Positions 41,719 to 49,626 of a DNA stretch of 64,000 nucleotides are shown piece by piece. Each line of letters begins with the position of its first letter. Position 1 is the first letter of the stretch. Where the stretch lies: the NCBI RefSeq assembly GCF_036227265.1, contig NZ_CP109446.1, positions 6,651,001 to 6,715,000 of the forward strand, written 5' to 3'. Under the pieces are notes generated by a model. That model did not search any database. It was given only the letters and a program-made list of their open reading frames with translations, and was not told where the DNA came from. The DNA is from Streptomyces sp. NBC_01476. Lineage in GTDB: Bacteria; Actinomycetota; Actinomycetes; Streptomycetales; Streptomycetaceae. The translations under genes and the position numbers were made by a program.

Positions 41719-42423
41719 ATGGCACATCCGGACGGCGCGGTGACGCGGACGGCCCAGCCGGCCGGGACACCGGGGACGGCCGCGGCCCGGCAGGACCCGC
41801 GACCCGGGAGCCGCCGGGATCTCCCCATGCGTCCCTTCCCGGAGATCAGCGCCGGCGACCCGGCCGCCCAGCGCGAGGCGCTCGCCCGGCTGCGGGCATG
41901 GGCGGAGCTCAGCGCCGAGGACGCCATGGACTGGTATCTGCGGGACAAGAAGCGCAAGCGCACCGGCTCCCGTGTCCTGCAGGGCCTCGCCATCGCCTTC
42001 GCGGTGGCCGGCACGGCGGTGCCGCTCGGTACGGCCGCGGCCGGCGGCTCCGGCCAGGGCTGGGGCTATGTGCTGCTCGCGGTGGCCGCCGGCTGCAAAG
42101 GCTTCGACCACTTCTTCGGGCTCTCCTCCACCTGGATGCGCGACATCGGCGCCGCCCACGCCCTGCGCGGCGAGCTCAACGCGGTCCGGCTGGAGTGGGC
42201 CACCGACGTCCTGCGGGCCGGCCCGGTCGGCGCCCGCTCCCACGGCCCGCTCGAACCCGCGGAGGTCGAGCGGCAGTTGGCCCTCATCGGCCGTCTGGTC
42301 GCCGCGGTCCGCAACGAGATCGAATCGGAGACGGCAAGCTGGCAGGCGGAGTTCAGCGCCCGCACCCGTCAACTCCAGGAGCAGGGCGGGGCGTCGCCGG
42401 CGGAGCGGACACCGGGGACATAG
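41719..42423 (+). CDS. SLATT domain membrane protein
   Basis: A 234-residue protein. A cytosolic N-terminus leads to the SLATT core: WYLRDKKRKRTGSRVLQG, two membrane helices at about residues 87-105 and 114-126, then KGFDHFFGLSSTWMRDIGAA and a C-terminal helix. SLATT domains (SMODS and SLOG-associating 2TM) are predicted pore-forming effectors in nucleotide-signalled conflict systems. No cyclase, SLOG or kinase partner is near, and this lone Streptomyces type is probably a household protein. ATG at 41719 after a GA-rich site; an internal in-frame ATG at 41827 is an alternative start. Confidence 0.82.
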   Translation: MAHPDGAVTRTAQPAGTPGTAAARQDPRPGSRRDLPMRPFPEISAGDPAAQREALARLRAWAELSAEDAMDWYLRDKKRKRTGSRVLQGLAIAFAVAGTAVPLGTAAAGGSGQGWGYVLLAVAAGCKGFDHFFGLSSTWMRDIGAAHALRGELNAVRLEWATDVLRAGPVGARSHGPLEPAEVERQLALIGRLVAAVRNEIESETASWQAEFSARTRQLQEQGGASPAERTPGT

Positions 42424-42471
42424 CCGGCCGCCGGGGAACCGTGCGCGGGCGGCCGCCGGGCCCGTTCCGGT

Positions 42472-44298
42472 TCAGCCCTTGTAGAGCGCTTCCACCTCTG
42501 CCGCGTACGCGCTCTCGATGGCCCGCCGCTTGAGCTTCAGCGACGGGGTGAGCGTGCCGCGCTCCTCGGTGAACTGGCCCCCGAGGATTCGGAAGGTGCG
42601 GATCGACTCGGCCTGCGAGACCAGGGTGTTGGCGGCCACCACCGCCCGCCGTATCTCCGCCTCCAGATCGTGGTCCCTGACCAGCTCCGCGGTGCTCATC
42701 CGCGGCTTGCCGCGCATCGACAGCCAGTGCGTGACCGCCTCCCGGTCCAGGGTGATCAGCGCGGCGATGTACGGGCGGTTGTTGCCGACGGCTATGCACT
42801 GGGCGACCAGCGGGTGGGCCCGCACCCGGTCTTCCAGCGGCGCCGGTGACACGCTCTTGCCGCCGCTGGTGACCAGGATCTCCTTCTTGCGGCCGGTGAT
42901 GGTCAGATAGCCGTCCTCGTCCAGCACGCCGAGGTCGCCGGTGGCCAGCCAGCCGTCCCGCAGCACTTCGCCGGTGGCCTTCTCGTTGTTGAGGTAGCCG
43001 TCGAAGACCTGGCCCCCGCTCAGCCAGATCTCGCCGTCGTCCGCGATCAGCACGGTGGTGCCCGGCACCGGCAGGCCGACGGTGCCGAATCTGGTCTGCT
43101 CGGGCGGGTTCGCGGTGGCGGCGGCGGTGGTCTCGGTGAGGCCGTAGCCCTCGTAGATGGTGACACCGGCGCCGCAGAAGAAGAGGCCGAGCCGCCGTTC
43201 CATCGCCGAGCCGCCGGAGATGCCGTGCCGGACCCGTCCGCCGAGCGCGTCGCGCACCTTGCTGTAGACCAGCTTGTCGTAGAACTGGTGCTGCATCCGC
43301 AAGGAGGCGCTGGGCCCCGGGCCGGTGCCGAACGCCCGGGCCTCCATCGCCTCGGCGTGCCGGACCGCGACATCCACCGCCTTCTCGAAGACCGCCAGCC
43401 GCCCGCCGGCCTCGGCCTTGCGGCGGGCGCTCTGGAATACCTTCTCGAAGACGTACGGCACGGCCAGTACGAAGGTCGGCCGCAGCGAGACGAGGTCGGC
43501 GATCAGATCGCTCGCCGTCATGCTCGGCTGGTGGGCGAGGCGGATCTTGTGCCGGACGCAGGCCACTTCCACCATCCGGCCGAAGACATGGGCCAGCGGC
43601 AGGAAGAGCAGCGTGGAGGGCACCTCGTTCGCCTTGTCGGCGAAGACCGGCTCCCAGCGGGCCACCACGTTGTCGGTCTCCGCCATGAAGTTGGCGTGGG
43701 TGATCACACAGCCCTTGGGCCGGCCGGTGGTGCCCGAGGTGTAGATGACGGTCGCGATGGCCTCGGGGGTGACCGCGAGCCGGTGCCTTTCCACCGTCTC
43801 GTCGGTGATGTGGCGGCCGGCGTGGCTGAGTTCGGCGACGCAGTCCGCGTCCAGCTGCCACAGCCGGGACAGCCGCGGCAGTTCGTCCACCGCGGCGCCG
43901 ACGGTCATCGCGTGGTCCTCGTGCTCCACGATCGCGGCGACCGCGCCCGAGTCGTGCAGCATCCAGCGCACCTGGTCGGAGGAGGAGGTCGGATAGACGG
44001 GTACGGACTGGGCGCCGATCGTCCACAGCGCGAAGTCGAAGAGCGTCCACTCGTAGCGGGTGCGCGACATCAGGGCGACCCGGTCACCGAACCGGATCCC
44101 CTCGGCCAGCAGCCCCTTGGCCACCGCCAGTACCTGGTCGCGGAACTCGGCGGCCGTCACCTCGAGCCAGCCGCCCTGCCCGTCCGCACGGCAGAGCACC
44201 ACGGCGTCGGGGCTCTGCGAGGCGTTGCCGAAGACGGCATCCGCCAAGCCTCCCGCCTGTGGTGTCGTGACCAGTGGGGGCACAGTGAACTGACGCAA
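42472..44298 (-). CDS. Long-chain fatty-acid-CoA ligase (AMP-forming)
   Basis: A 608-residue ANL-family acyl-CoA synthetase that activates fatty acids with ATP and CoA. Motifs: VIYTSGTTGRPKGCVITH (A3), ISGGSAMERRL, IYEGYGLTETTAA (A5), WLATGDLGVLDEDG, and ITGRKKEILVTSGGKSVSP (A8/A10 region), with a final FTEERGTLTPSLKLKR. Typical of actinobacterial FadD15-like enzymes. The start is a TTG at 44298, chosen for the AGGAG 8 bp upstream and family N-terminus. Its upstream region holds a 59-bp tandem repeat. Confidence 0.93.
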   Translation of the reverse strand: MRQFTVPPLVTTPQAGGLADAVFGNASQSPDAVVLCRADGQGGWLEVTAAEFRDQVLAVAKGLLAEGIRFGDRVALMSRTRYEWTLFDFALWTIGAQSVPVYPTSSSDQVRWMLHDSGAVAAIVEHEDHAMTVGAAVDELPRLSRLWQLDADCVAELSHAGRHITDETVERHRLAVTPEAIATVIYTSGTTGRPKGCVITHANFMAETDNVVARWEPVFADKANEVPSTLLFLPLAHVFGRMVEVACVRHKIRLAHQPSMTASDLIADLVSLRPTFVLAVPYVFEKVFQSARRKAEAGGRLAVFEKAVDVAVRHAEAMEARAFGTGPGPSASLRMQHQFYDKLVYSKVRDALGGRVRHGISGGSAMERRLGLFFCGAGVTIYEGYGLTETTAAATANPPEQTRFGTVGLPVPGTTVLIADDGEIWLSGGQVFDGYLNNEKATGEVLRDGWLATGDLGVLDEDGYLTITGRKKEILVTSGGKSVSPAPLEDRVRAHPLVAQCIAVGNNRPYIAALITLDREAVTHWLSMRGKPRMSTAELVRDHDLEAEIRRAVVAANTLVSQAESIRTFRILGGQFTEERGTLTPSLKLKRRAIESAYAAEVEALYKG

Positions 44299-44547
44299 CT
44301 GGTGTTCTCCTAGAGGGCTCTCGCGGGCCCGTAAGCTATCCGATCCCCGCGGTCGGCGGGAGAGGTGTGGCATGGCCGGGTTCTCGGACGTCTGTGCTGG
44401 TAGGGCGCACAACCCGGGCCTGACAAGGGCGCCGTGGCCCTCTGTGCCCGCGCGGGTGTGAAACCAGGATGGCGAATCTGCACGAAATCTGCGCCTGCCT
44501 GTCACGGTCGCTCCATCCCGCCCGCCCGGACCGCGGACGCAATTGCA

Positions 44548-44688
44548 GCCGGCCTGCGCACATGCGGCGGCCTCCACCTCCGGCAGGATCAAGTCGCCGA
44601 AGGCAAGCCGGCCTGCGCACATGCGGCGGCCTCCACCTCCGGCGGGATCGAGCCGCCGAGGGCAAGCCGCCCTGCGCACATGCGGCGG
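44548..44688. repeat. 59-bp tandem repeat, 2.4 copies
   Basis: Copies start at 44548, 44607 and 44666 (the last partial). Units share TGCGCACATGCGGCGG and CTCCACCTCCGGC and differ at a few bases. The 59-bp period is not a multiple of three and no ORF spans it sensibly, so it is non-coding. It lies in the 404-bp gap between the LysR 3' end and the acyl-CoA ligase start; no gene is seen in that gap. Confidence 0.85.
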
Positions 44689-44702
44689 TGCCGCCGGCGG
44701 GC

Positions 44703-45572
44703 TCAGGGCAGCGGCCGGTGCAGCCGGTCCCCGCCGGCCAGGATCGCCTCCGCCAGCGCGTCCGCCGCCTCCTGGGCGCGGGCCTGGCGGCGACCGTGCA
44801 GCAGGACGAAGTCCACACCGCCCAGCTCCGGCAGCCCGGCCCGCCCCGGCAGCCGCACCAGACCTGCCGGGATCAGGCCCTGGGCGTGGGCCATCACCCC
44901 CAGCCCGGCGCGTGCCGCGGCGACCAGTCCGCTGAGCGAGGCGCTGGTGCAGGCCACCCGCCAGGGCCGGCCGTGCCGTTCGAGCACGTCCAGGGCGCGG
45001 GCCCGGGTGATGCCGGGCGGCGGGAAGACGATCAGCGGCACCGGCCGCCGCGGGTCGAGCCGCAATTGCCCGCTGCCGATCCACACCAGCTTGTCCCGCC
45101 ACACCAGCTGCCCGGGGCCGTCGGCGCCGTCCCGCTTGGCCAGACAGAGGTCCAGCTGCCCCGCGTCCAGCCGCTGGTGCAGGGTGCCGGACAGTTCGAC
45201 CGTCAACTCCAGGTCGACCTCGGGGTGTTCGTACCGGAAGCCGGCCAGGATCTCCGGCAGCCGGGTCAGCACGAAGTCCTCCGAGACCCCGAACCGCAGC
45301 CGCCCGCGCAGCCGGGTGCCGGCGAAGAAGCCCGCCGCCCGCTCGTTGGCCTCCAGGATGGTCCGGGCGAAGCCCAGCATCGCCTCGCCGTCCTCGGTCA
45401 GCTCCACGCCGTGCGTGTCCCGGGCGAAGAGCCTGCTGCCCGCGGCCTCCTCCAGCCGCCGCACCTGCTGGCTGACCGTGGACTGCCGCACCCCCAGGCG
45501 CTGGGCGGCCTGGGTGAAGCTCAGCGTCTGGGCGACGGCGAGGAACGTACGCAATTGCACCGGCTCGAACAC
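44703..45572 (-). CDS. LysR family transcriptional regulator
   Basis: A 289-residue regulator. N-terminal winged helix at residues 1-65 (LRTFLAVAQTLSFTQAAQRL then VRQSTVSQQVRRLEEAAGSR), then a periplasmic-binding-type effector domain (LRFGVSEDFVLTRLPEIL; LDLCLAKRDGADG). Divergent from the SLC10-type transporter gene across about 100 bp, so it most likely controls the transporter in response to its substrate. GTG start at 45572. Confidence 0.92.
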   Translation of the reverse strand: MFEPVQLRTFLAVAQTLSFTQAAQRLGVRQSTVSQQVRRLEEAAGSRLFARDTHGVELTEDGEAMLGFARTILEANERAAGFFAGTRLRGRLRFGVSEDFVLTRLPEILAGFRYEHPEVDLELTVELSGTLHQRLDAGQLDLCLAKRDGADGPGQLVWRDKLVWIGSGQLRLDPRRPVPLIVFPPPGITRARALDVLERHGRPWRVACTSASLSGLVAAARAGLGVMAHAQGLIPAGLVRLPGRAGLPELGGVDFVLLHGRRQARAQEAADALAEAILAGGDRLHRPLP

Positions 45573-45675
45573 GGTCCCGAGCCTACCTCCGGTTATCGCA
45601 TACCGTGATGACAGTGAGTACGGCCACCGGGCTTCCCGATCACAGCCGGCCGGATCATGCTGGGGGAGTGCCACC

Positions 45676-46830
45676 ATGCGATGCCGCGCGCCCGCCGCGC
45701 CCCAGACCGTGCCCGACGGACCCCGCCCGCCCCGTGCCGCCCGGCACGCGCGCCCGGTGAGCGGCCCACGCGCCGGCCGCCTGCGGCAGGCCACCGCCCG
45801 GCTCCCGGTCGACCCCTTCATCGCGTCCCTGCTCGGCACGGTGGGCATCGCCGCCCTCTTCCCGGCCACCGGCGGCGCCGCCCACATCGCCGACGACGCC
45901 GCGAACACCGCCGTCGGACTGCTCTTCTTCCTCTACGGCACCCGGCTGTCGACCGGCGAGGCGATGCAGGGGCTGCGGCACTGGCGGCTGCACCTGACCG
46001 TGCTGGCCTGCACCTTCGTGGTCTTCCCGCTGCTCGGCCTGGCCGCCCGCGGGCTGGAGCCGCACATCCTGGCACCGCAGCTCTACCCCGGCTTCCTCTT
46101 CTTGTGCCTGCTGCCGTCCACCATCCAGTCCTCCATCGCCTTCACCTCCATCGCCCGCGGCAACGTCGCCGCCGCGATCTGCGCCGGGTCCTTCTCCTCC
46201 CTCGCCGGCATCGTGCTCACCCCGCTGCTCGCCGCCCTGCTGATCGGCGGCGACGCCGGCATCAGCGCCCACTCCGTCGCCGACATCGCCCTGCAACTGC
46301 TCGCGCCCTTCCTCGCCGGGCAGTTGCTGCGCCGCTGGACCGCAGCCCCGCTCGCCCGGCACCGCAAGGCGCTGGGCTACGTCGACCGCGGCTCGATCCT
46401 GCTGGTCGTCTACACCGCCTTCAGCGCGGGCATGGCCGAAGGCATCTGGCACCAGGTGCCGGTGCCCCGGCTGCTGGAACTCCTCGGCGTCGAGGCCGTA
46501 CTGCTCGCGGTGATGCTCGGTGTGACCTTCTACGGCGCCGGCCGGCTGGGCTTCGGCCGGGCCGACCGGATCACCATCGTCTTCGCCGGGTCCAAGAAGA
46601 GCCTCGCCTCGGGACTGCCCATGGCCACCGTGCTCTTCGGCGGCCACGCGGGCCTGACCGTGCTGCCGCTGATGCTCTTCCACCAGTTGCAGCTGATGGT
46701 GTGCGCGGTGATCGCCAAGCGCTGGGCGCGGCAGCCGGCCGCGGAGGTAGCGTGGCGCGATGACCGAGACGACCGAGCCGGCCACAACCGCGACGCGGCG
46801 CCCGCCCAGCGCCGATCCGCGCCCGCCTGA
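45676..46830 (+). CDS. Bile acid:sodium symporter-like transporter (SLC10A7 type)
   Basis: A 384-residue membrane protein with about ten helices, from about residue 45 to 360. Family motifs: FIASLLGTVGIAALFPATGG, LLFFLYGTRLS, CLLPSTIQSSIAFTSIARGN, and the late VFAGSKKSLASGLPMA, a hallmark of the PSBF/SLC10A7-like group. Substrate unknown; members import organic anions with sodium. Regulator LysR diverges from it. ATG 45676 has GGGGGAG 8 bp upstream. The C-terminus is basic and overlaps the DinB gene start by 71 bp. Confidence 0.9.
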   Translation: MRCRAPAAPQTVPDGPRPPRAARHARPVSGPRAGRLRQATARLPVDPFIASLLGTVGIAALFPATGGAAHIADDAANTAVGLLFFLYGTRLSTGEAMQGLRHWRLHLTVLACTFVVFPLLGLAARGLEPHILAPQLYPGFLFLCLLPSTIQSSIAFTSIARGNVAAAICAGSFSSLAGIVLTPLLAALLIGGDAGISAHSVADIALQLLAPFLAGQLLRRWTAAPLARHRKALGYVDRGSILLVVYTAFSAGMAEGIWHQVPVPRLLELLGVEAVLLAVMLGVTFYGAGRLGFGRADRITIVFAGSKKSLASGLPMATVLFGGHAGLTVLPLMLFHQLQLMVCAVIAKRWARQPAAEVAWRDDRDDRAGHNRDAAPAQRRSAPA

Positions 46831-47317
46831 GGCAAACGATCTGCGCCCGCCGGAGGCACACGATGACGAGCGCGGCACCCAGCTGACCTTCCTCGGCTAC
46901 CTCCGCGAGGCCGTCATCCGCAAGGCCGAGGGCGTCCCCGACCATGCCGCCCGCACCTCCCCGGTGCCGTCCGGGACAAGCCTGCTCGGCCTGGTCAGGC
47001 ACCTGGCCGCGGTGGAACTCAACTGGTTCGTCTGGGCCTACGAAGGCGTCGGCGGCGAACGCTGGGACGACGACCTCACCCCGGCCGAGGGCGAGACCGT
47101 GGAGAGCGCGATCGCCGCCTACCGCGACGCGATCCGCCGGGCCGACGCGGTGATCACCGGGTGCACCGACCTCGGCGTCCCCGGCGCCCGCTCGCTGCGC
47201 GAGACCGCCCCGCCGTCCATGCGGTGGATCCTGGCCCACATGATCGAGGAGACCGGCCGCCACGCCGGGCACGCCGACATCCTGCGCGAGCTCTACGACG
47301 GCTCCGCAGGCCGCTGA
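46760..47317 (+). CDS. DinB family (DUF664) protein
   Basis: A 185-residue DinB-like four-helix protein: LTFLGYLREAVIRKAEGVPD, then GLVRHLAAVELNWFVWAYEG (metal His), and RWILAHMIEETGRHAGHADI (two more His), giving the three-His metal site. Possibly a mycothiol-type transferase. The N-terminus has a tandem octapeptide (DPRPPEAN, DLRPPEAH) from a 24-bp direct repeat. The start lies 71 bp inside the symporter gene; TAGCGT just upstream of the ATG could be its own leaderless promoter. Confidence 0.85.
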   Translation: MTETTEPATTATRRPPSADPRPPEANDLRPPEAHDDERGTQLTFLGYLREAVIRKAEGVPDHAARTSPVPSGTSLLGLVRHLAAVELNWFVWAYEGVGGERWDDDLTPAEGETVESAIAAYRDAIRRADAVITGCTDLGVPGARSLRETAPPSMRWILAHMIEETGRHAGHADILRELYDGSAGR

Positions 47318-47347
47318 CCTGGCAGGGCACCCCCGCCGGCCGGCCGG

Positions 47348-48208
47348 TCAGGCGGAGTGGGCCGCGGGGGCCGGGTCCAGTGCGATCCGGTCCTCGCCCG
47401 CGTACACGTTCATCGAACTGCCCCGCAGGAAGCCGACCAGGGTCAGCCCCGACTCGGCCGCCAGGTCCACCGCGAGCGACGACGGCGCCGAGACCGCCGC
47501 GAGCACCGGGATGCCGGCCATCACCGCCTTCTGCGCCAGCTCGAACGAGGCCCGGCCGGAGACCATCAGGATCCGGTCCGCCAGCGGCAGTTGGCCCTCC
47601 CGCAGCGCCCGCCCGACCAGCTTGTCCACCGCGTTGTGCCGCCCCACGTCCTCCCGGACGTCCAGCAGTTCGCCCGCCGCGGTGAAGAGCGCCGCCGCGT
47701 GCAGCCCGCCGGTCCGCTCGAAGACGGCCTGCGCCGCCCGCAGCCGGTCCGGCAGGGTGGCCAGCAGCCCGGGCGTGACCCAGGCGTCGCCGGCCGGGGC
47801 GATCGGCAGCCGGGTCGCGGTGCGCACCGCGTCCAGGCTCGCCTTGCCGCACAGACCGCAGGACGACGTGGTGTAGACGTTCCGCTCCAGGGTGATGTCC
47901 GGCACCGGCACACCGGGCGCCAGGGCCACATCCACCACGTTGTAGGTATTGACCCCGTCGGCGGTCGCCCCGGCGCAGTAGACCACAGAACGCACCTCGT
48001 CGGCCGACGCGAGAACGCCCTCGCTCACCAGGAAACCGGTGGCCAGCGCGAAGTCGTCGCCGGGGGTGCGCATGGTGATCGCGAGCGGCTTGCCGTTCAG
48101 CCGGATCTCCAGCGGCTCCTCGGCGACGAGCGTGTCCGCCCGGTGCCCTGCCACGCCGTCCCTGATCCGCAGTACCCGGCGTCGTTCGGTGACCCTGCCC
48201 ATGCTCAT
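47348..48208 (-). CDS. fdhD: Formate dehydrogenase accessory sulfurtransferase FdhD
   Basis: A 286-residue FdhD protein, which passes sulfur from a cysteine desulfurase to the molybdenum cofactor of formate dehydrogenase. Family marks: LVAEEPLEIRLNGKPLAITM, GDDFALATGFLVSEGVL, the CxxC in SSCGLCGKASLD (near residue 118), DVGRHNAVDKLVG and ILMVSGRASFE. No formate dehydrogenase genes lie in the window, so it serves an enzyme encoded elsewhere. ATG at 48208 (or 48202). Confidence 0.95.
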   Translation of the reverse strand: MSMGRVTERRRVLRIRDGVAGHRADTLVAEEPLEIRLNGKPLAITMRTPGDDFALATGFLVSEGVLASADEVRSVVYCAGATADGVNTYNVVDVALAPGVPVPDITLERNVYTTSSCGLCGKASLDAVRTATRLPIAPAGDAWVTPGLLATLPDRLRAAQAVFERTGGLHAAALFTAAGELLDVREDVGRHNAVDKLVGRALREGQLPLADRILMVSGRASFELAQKAVMAGIPVLAAVSAPSSLAVDLAAESGLTLVGFLRGSSMNVYAGEDRIALDPAPAAHSA

Positions 48209-48325
48209 CGCCCCGGCTCTCTCGCTGTACCCGCGCTGACCTCCGCACACGGTGTCATAAGCTTCATGGGCTGACGACCGGCACCGCAGCGGTAACCACG
48301 TGACCTACCAGGATGGCAGAGCGAG

Positions 48326-48676
48326 ATGAACGACCAGCCGACCGCCGAGGGGAACCTGGTGGGCGACGAACAGGCACTGGAACGACTGCGGGCCCTGCGC
48401 GGCAGCATCGACAACCTCGACGCGGCGCTGGTCCACCTGCTGGCGGAGCGCTTCAAGTGCACCCAGCAGGTCGGCGAACTCAAGGCCGCCCACCACCTGC
48501 CGCCGGCCGACCCGGCCCGTGAGGCCGACCAGATCGCCCGGCTGCGCCGGCTGGCCGCCGACGCCCGCCTCGACCCCGCGTTCGCCGAGAAGTTCCTCAA
48601 CTTCATCATCGACGAAGTGGTCCGCCACCACCGCGCCATCGCTGCCCGCCCCCGTCCCGCCGACCCCGCCGTCTGA
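48326..48676 (+). CDS. Chorismate mutase, AroQ type
   Basis: A 116-residue all-helical protein. The AroQ signature is LRALRGSIDNLDAALVHLL (first helix, Arg and Asp), ERFKCTQQVGELKA (Lys/Arg site) and FAEKFLNFIIDEVVRHHRAI. It turns chorismate into prephenate for Phe and Tyr synthesis. Length fits stand-alone actinobacterial AroQ. The ATG at 48326 follows GAGCGAG. Divergent from fdhD across about 115 bp and upstream of tRNA-Leu. Confidence 0.9.
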   Translation: MNDQPTAEGNLVGDEQALERLRALRGSIDNLDAALVHLLAERFKCTQQVGELKAAHHLPPADPAREADQIARLRRLAADARLDPAFAEKFLNFIIDEVVRHHRAIAARPRPADPAV

Positions 48677-48790
48677 CCCCTCCCGAGCGTGTGCGGCACG
48701 GCCGGAATCCCAGGTGAGGAGCACCGCCAAACCTTGGTATCGTGTTCCCCGTCACCACGACTTCGCAGGTCGCGGCGGCACACACACCCC

Positions 48791-48875
48791 GTCCGGGTGG
48801 CGGAATGGCAGACGCGCTAGCTTGAGGTGCTAGTGCCCTTTATCGGGCGTGGGGGTTCAAGTCCCCCCTCGGACA
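48791..48875 (+). tRNA. tRNA-Leu (anticodon GAG)
   Basis: A class II tRNA with a 7-bp acceptor stem (GTCCGGG with CTCGGAC, one G-U), D-arm, anticodon stem CTAGC/GCTAG with loop TTGAGGT (GAG at 48824-48826, reads CUC), long variable arm (TGCCCTTTATCGGGCG) and T-arm with GGTTCAAGTC. CCA is not encoded. A strong terminator follows 14 bp later. Confidence 0.97.
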
Positions 48876-48889
48876 CAGTCGCAGGACCC

Positions 48890-48932
48890 CAGACGGTGCC
48901 GGTCGGATTCCGACCGGCACCATCTGTTTTTT
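48890..48932 (+). terminator. Rho-independent terminator after tRNA-Leu
   Basis: A 17-bp stem with one mismatch (48890-48906 with 48910-48926) and a 3-nt loop, followed by TTTTTT at 48927-48932. This is the clearest intrinsic terminator in the window. Confidence 0.92.
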
Positions 48933-49097
48933 CTGCTCTCCGGAGCGAGAGGCCGCGTACGCCCGTGCGGGAGGCGGCGATTGCCGGTCGCCGCAGGGTC
49001 GGCGGGGGGTGCCGGGGCGCCAGGGGTGGTATCGGGGGGTGTCGGGGTGCCGAAAACCTGTGGGTCATGCGGCTGGGGCGCGGCCACACTCGTCCCC

Positions 49098-49505
49098 ATG
49101 GACACCAGGATCACCCGGCTCAACCCCTCCGGGCTGCACGAGACCCCGGGATACCACCACATCACGGTCGCCGAGGCCGGCCGCACCGCGTACCTCGCCG
49201 GACAGTGCCCGCTCGACGCGCACGGCGTGCTCGTCGGGCGGGACCATACGGAGCAGGCCGCACAGGTGGCCGCCAACGCGCTGCTCGCCCTGGCGGCGGC
49301 CGGCGCCGGCCCGCAGGACGTGGTGCGGTCGGTGATCTACGTGGTCAGCGCGGACCGGGAGCACCTGTCGGCGGTCTGGCAGGCCCTCAACGCGTCGCCG
49401 CTGGGCGCGGCCTTCTCCACGGCGAGCACCCTGCTCGGTGTGACCCAACTCGGCTTCACCGGCCAGCTGGTGGAGCTCGACCTCACCGCGGCGGTACCGG
49501 CGTGA
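49098..49505 (+). CDS. RidA family protein
   Basis: A 135-residue RidA/YjgF-like protein: ITRLNPSGLHETPGYHHITV, YLAGQCPLDAHGVLVG, AAQVAANALLALAAAGAGP, and VVRSVIYVVSADREHL. Canonical RidA deaminates reactive enamines and uses a conserved Arg in the GQIP/RxxxK region; here the expected C-terminal IEIEA motif becomes LVELDLTAA, so it may belong to a Rid subfamily other than archetypal RidA. ATG at 49098. Single gene. Confidence 0.85.
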   Translation: MDTRITRLNPSGLHETPGYHHITVAEAGRTAYLAGQCPLDAHGVLVGRDHTEQAAQVAANALLALAAAGAGPQDVVRSVIYVVSADREHLSAVWQALNASPLGAAFSTASTLLGVTQLGFTGQLVELDLTAAVPA

Positions 49506-49626
49506 CCCGGGGTGTGCGGTAGCCGGCGCGGGCGTGCCCGATGTCAACGGCGCTGGCGGTCCGGCCACTTGGCGGGCTCGGGTGGCGGACGTGCTTTGCG
49601 TGGGCTGAGCCCGTACCGGCCGGGGG

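Noticed and set aside
41719..42423. SLATT gene as part of a CBASS-type defence system
   Set aside because: No cyclase, SLOG, protease or nuclease gene adjoins it; the neighbours are a methyltransferase and an acyl-CoA ligase.
34424..44298. Secondary-metabolite cluster suggested by aminotransferase-like, methyltransferase and acyl-CoA ligase genes
   Set aside because: No core synthase (PKS, NRPS, terpene, RiPP) is present; the genes are in separate, differently oriented units.
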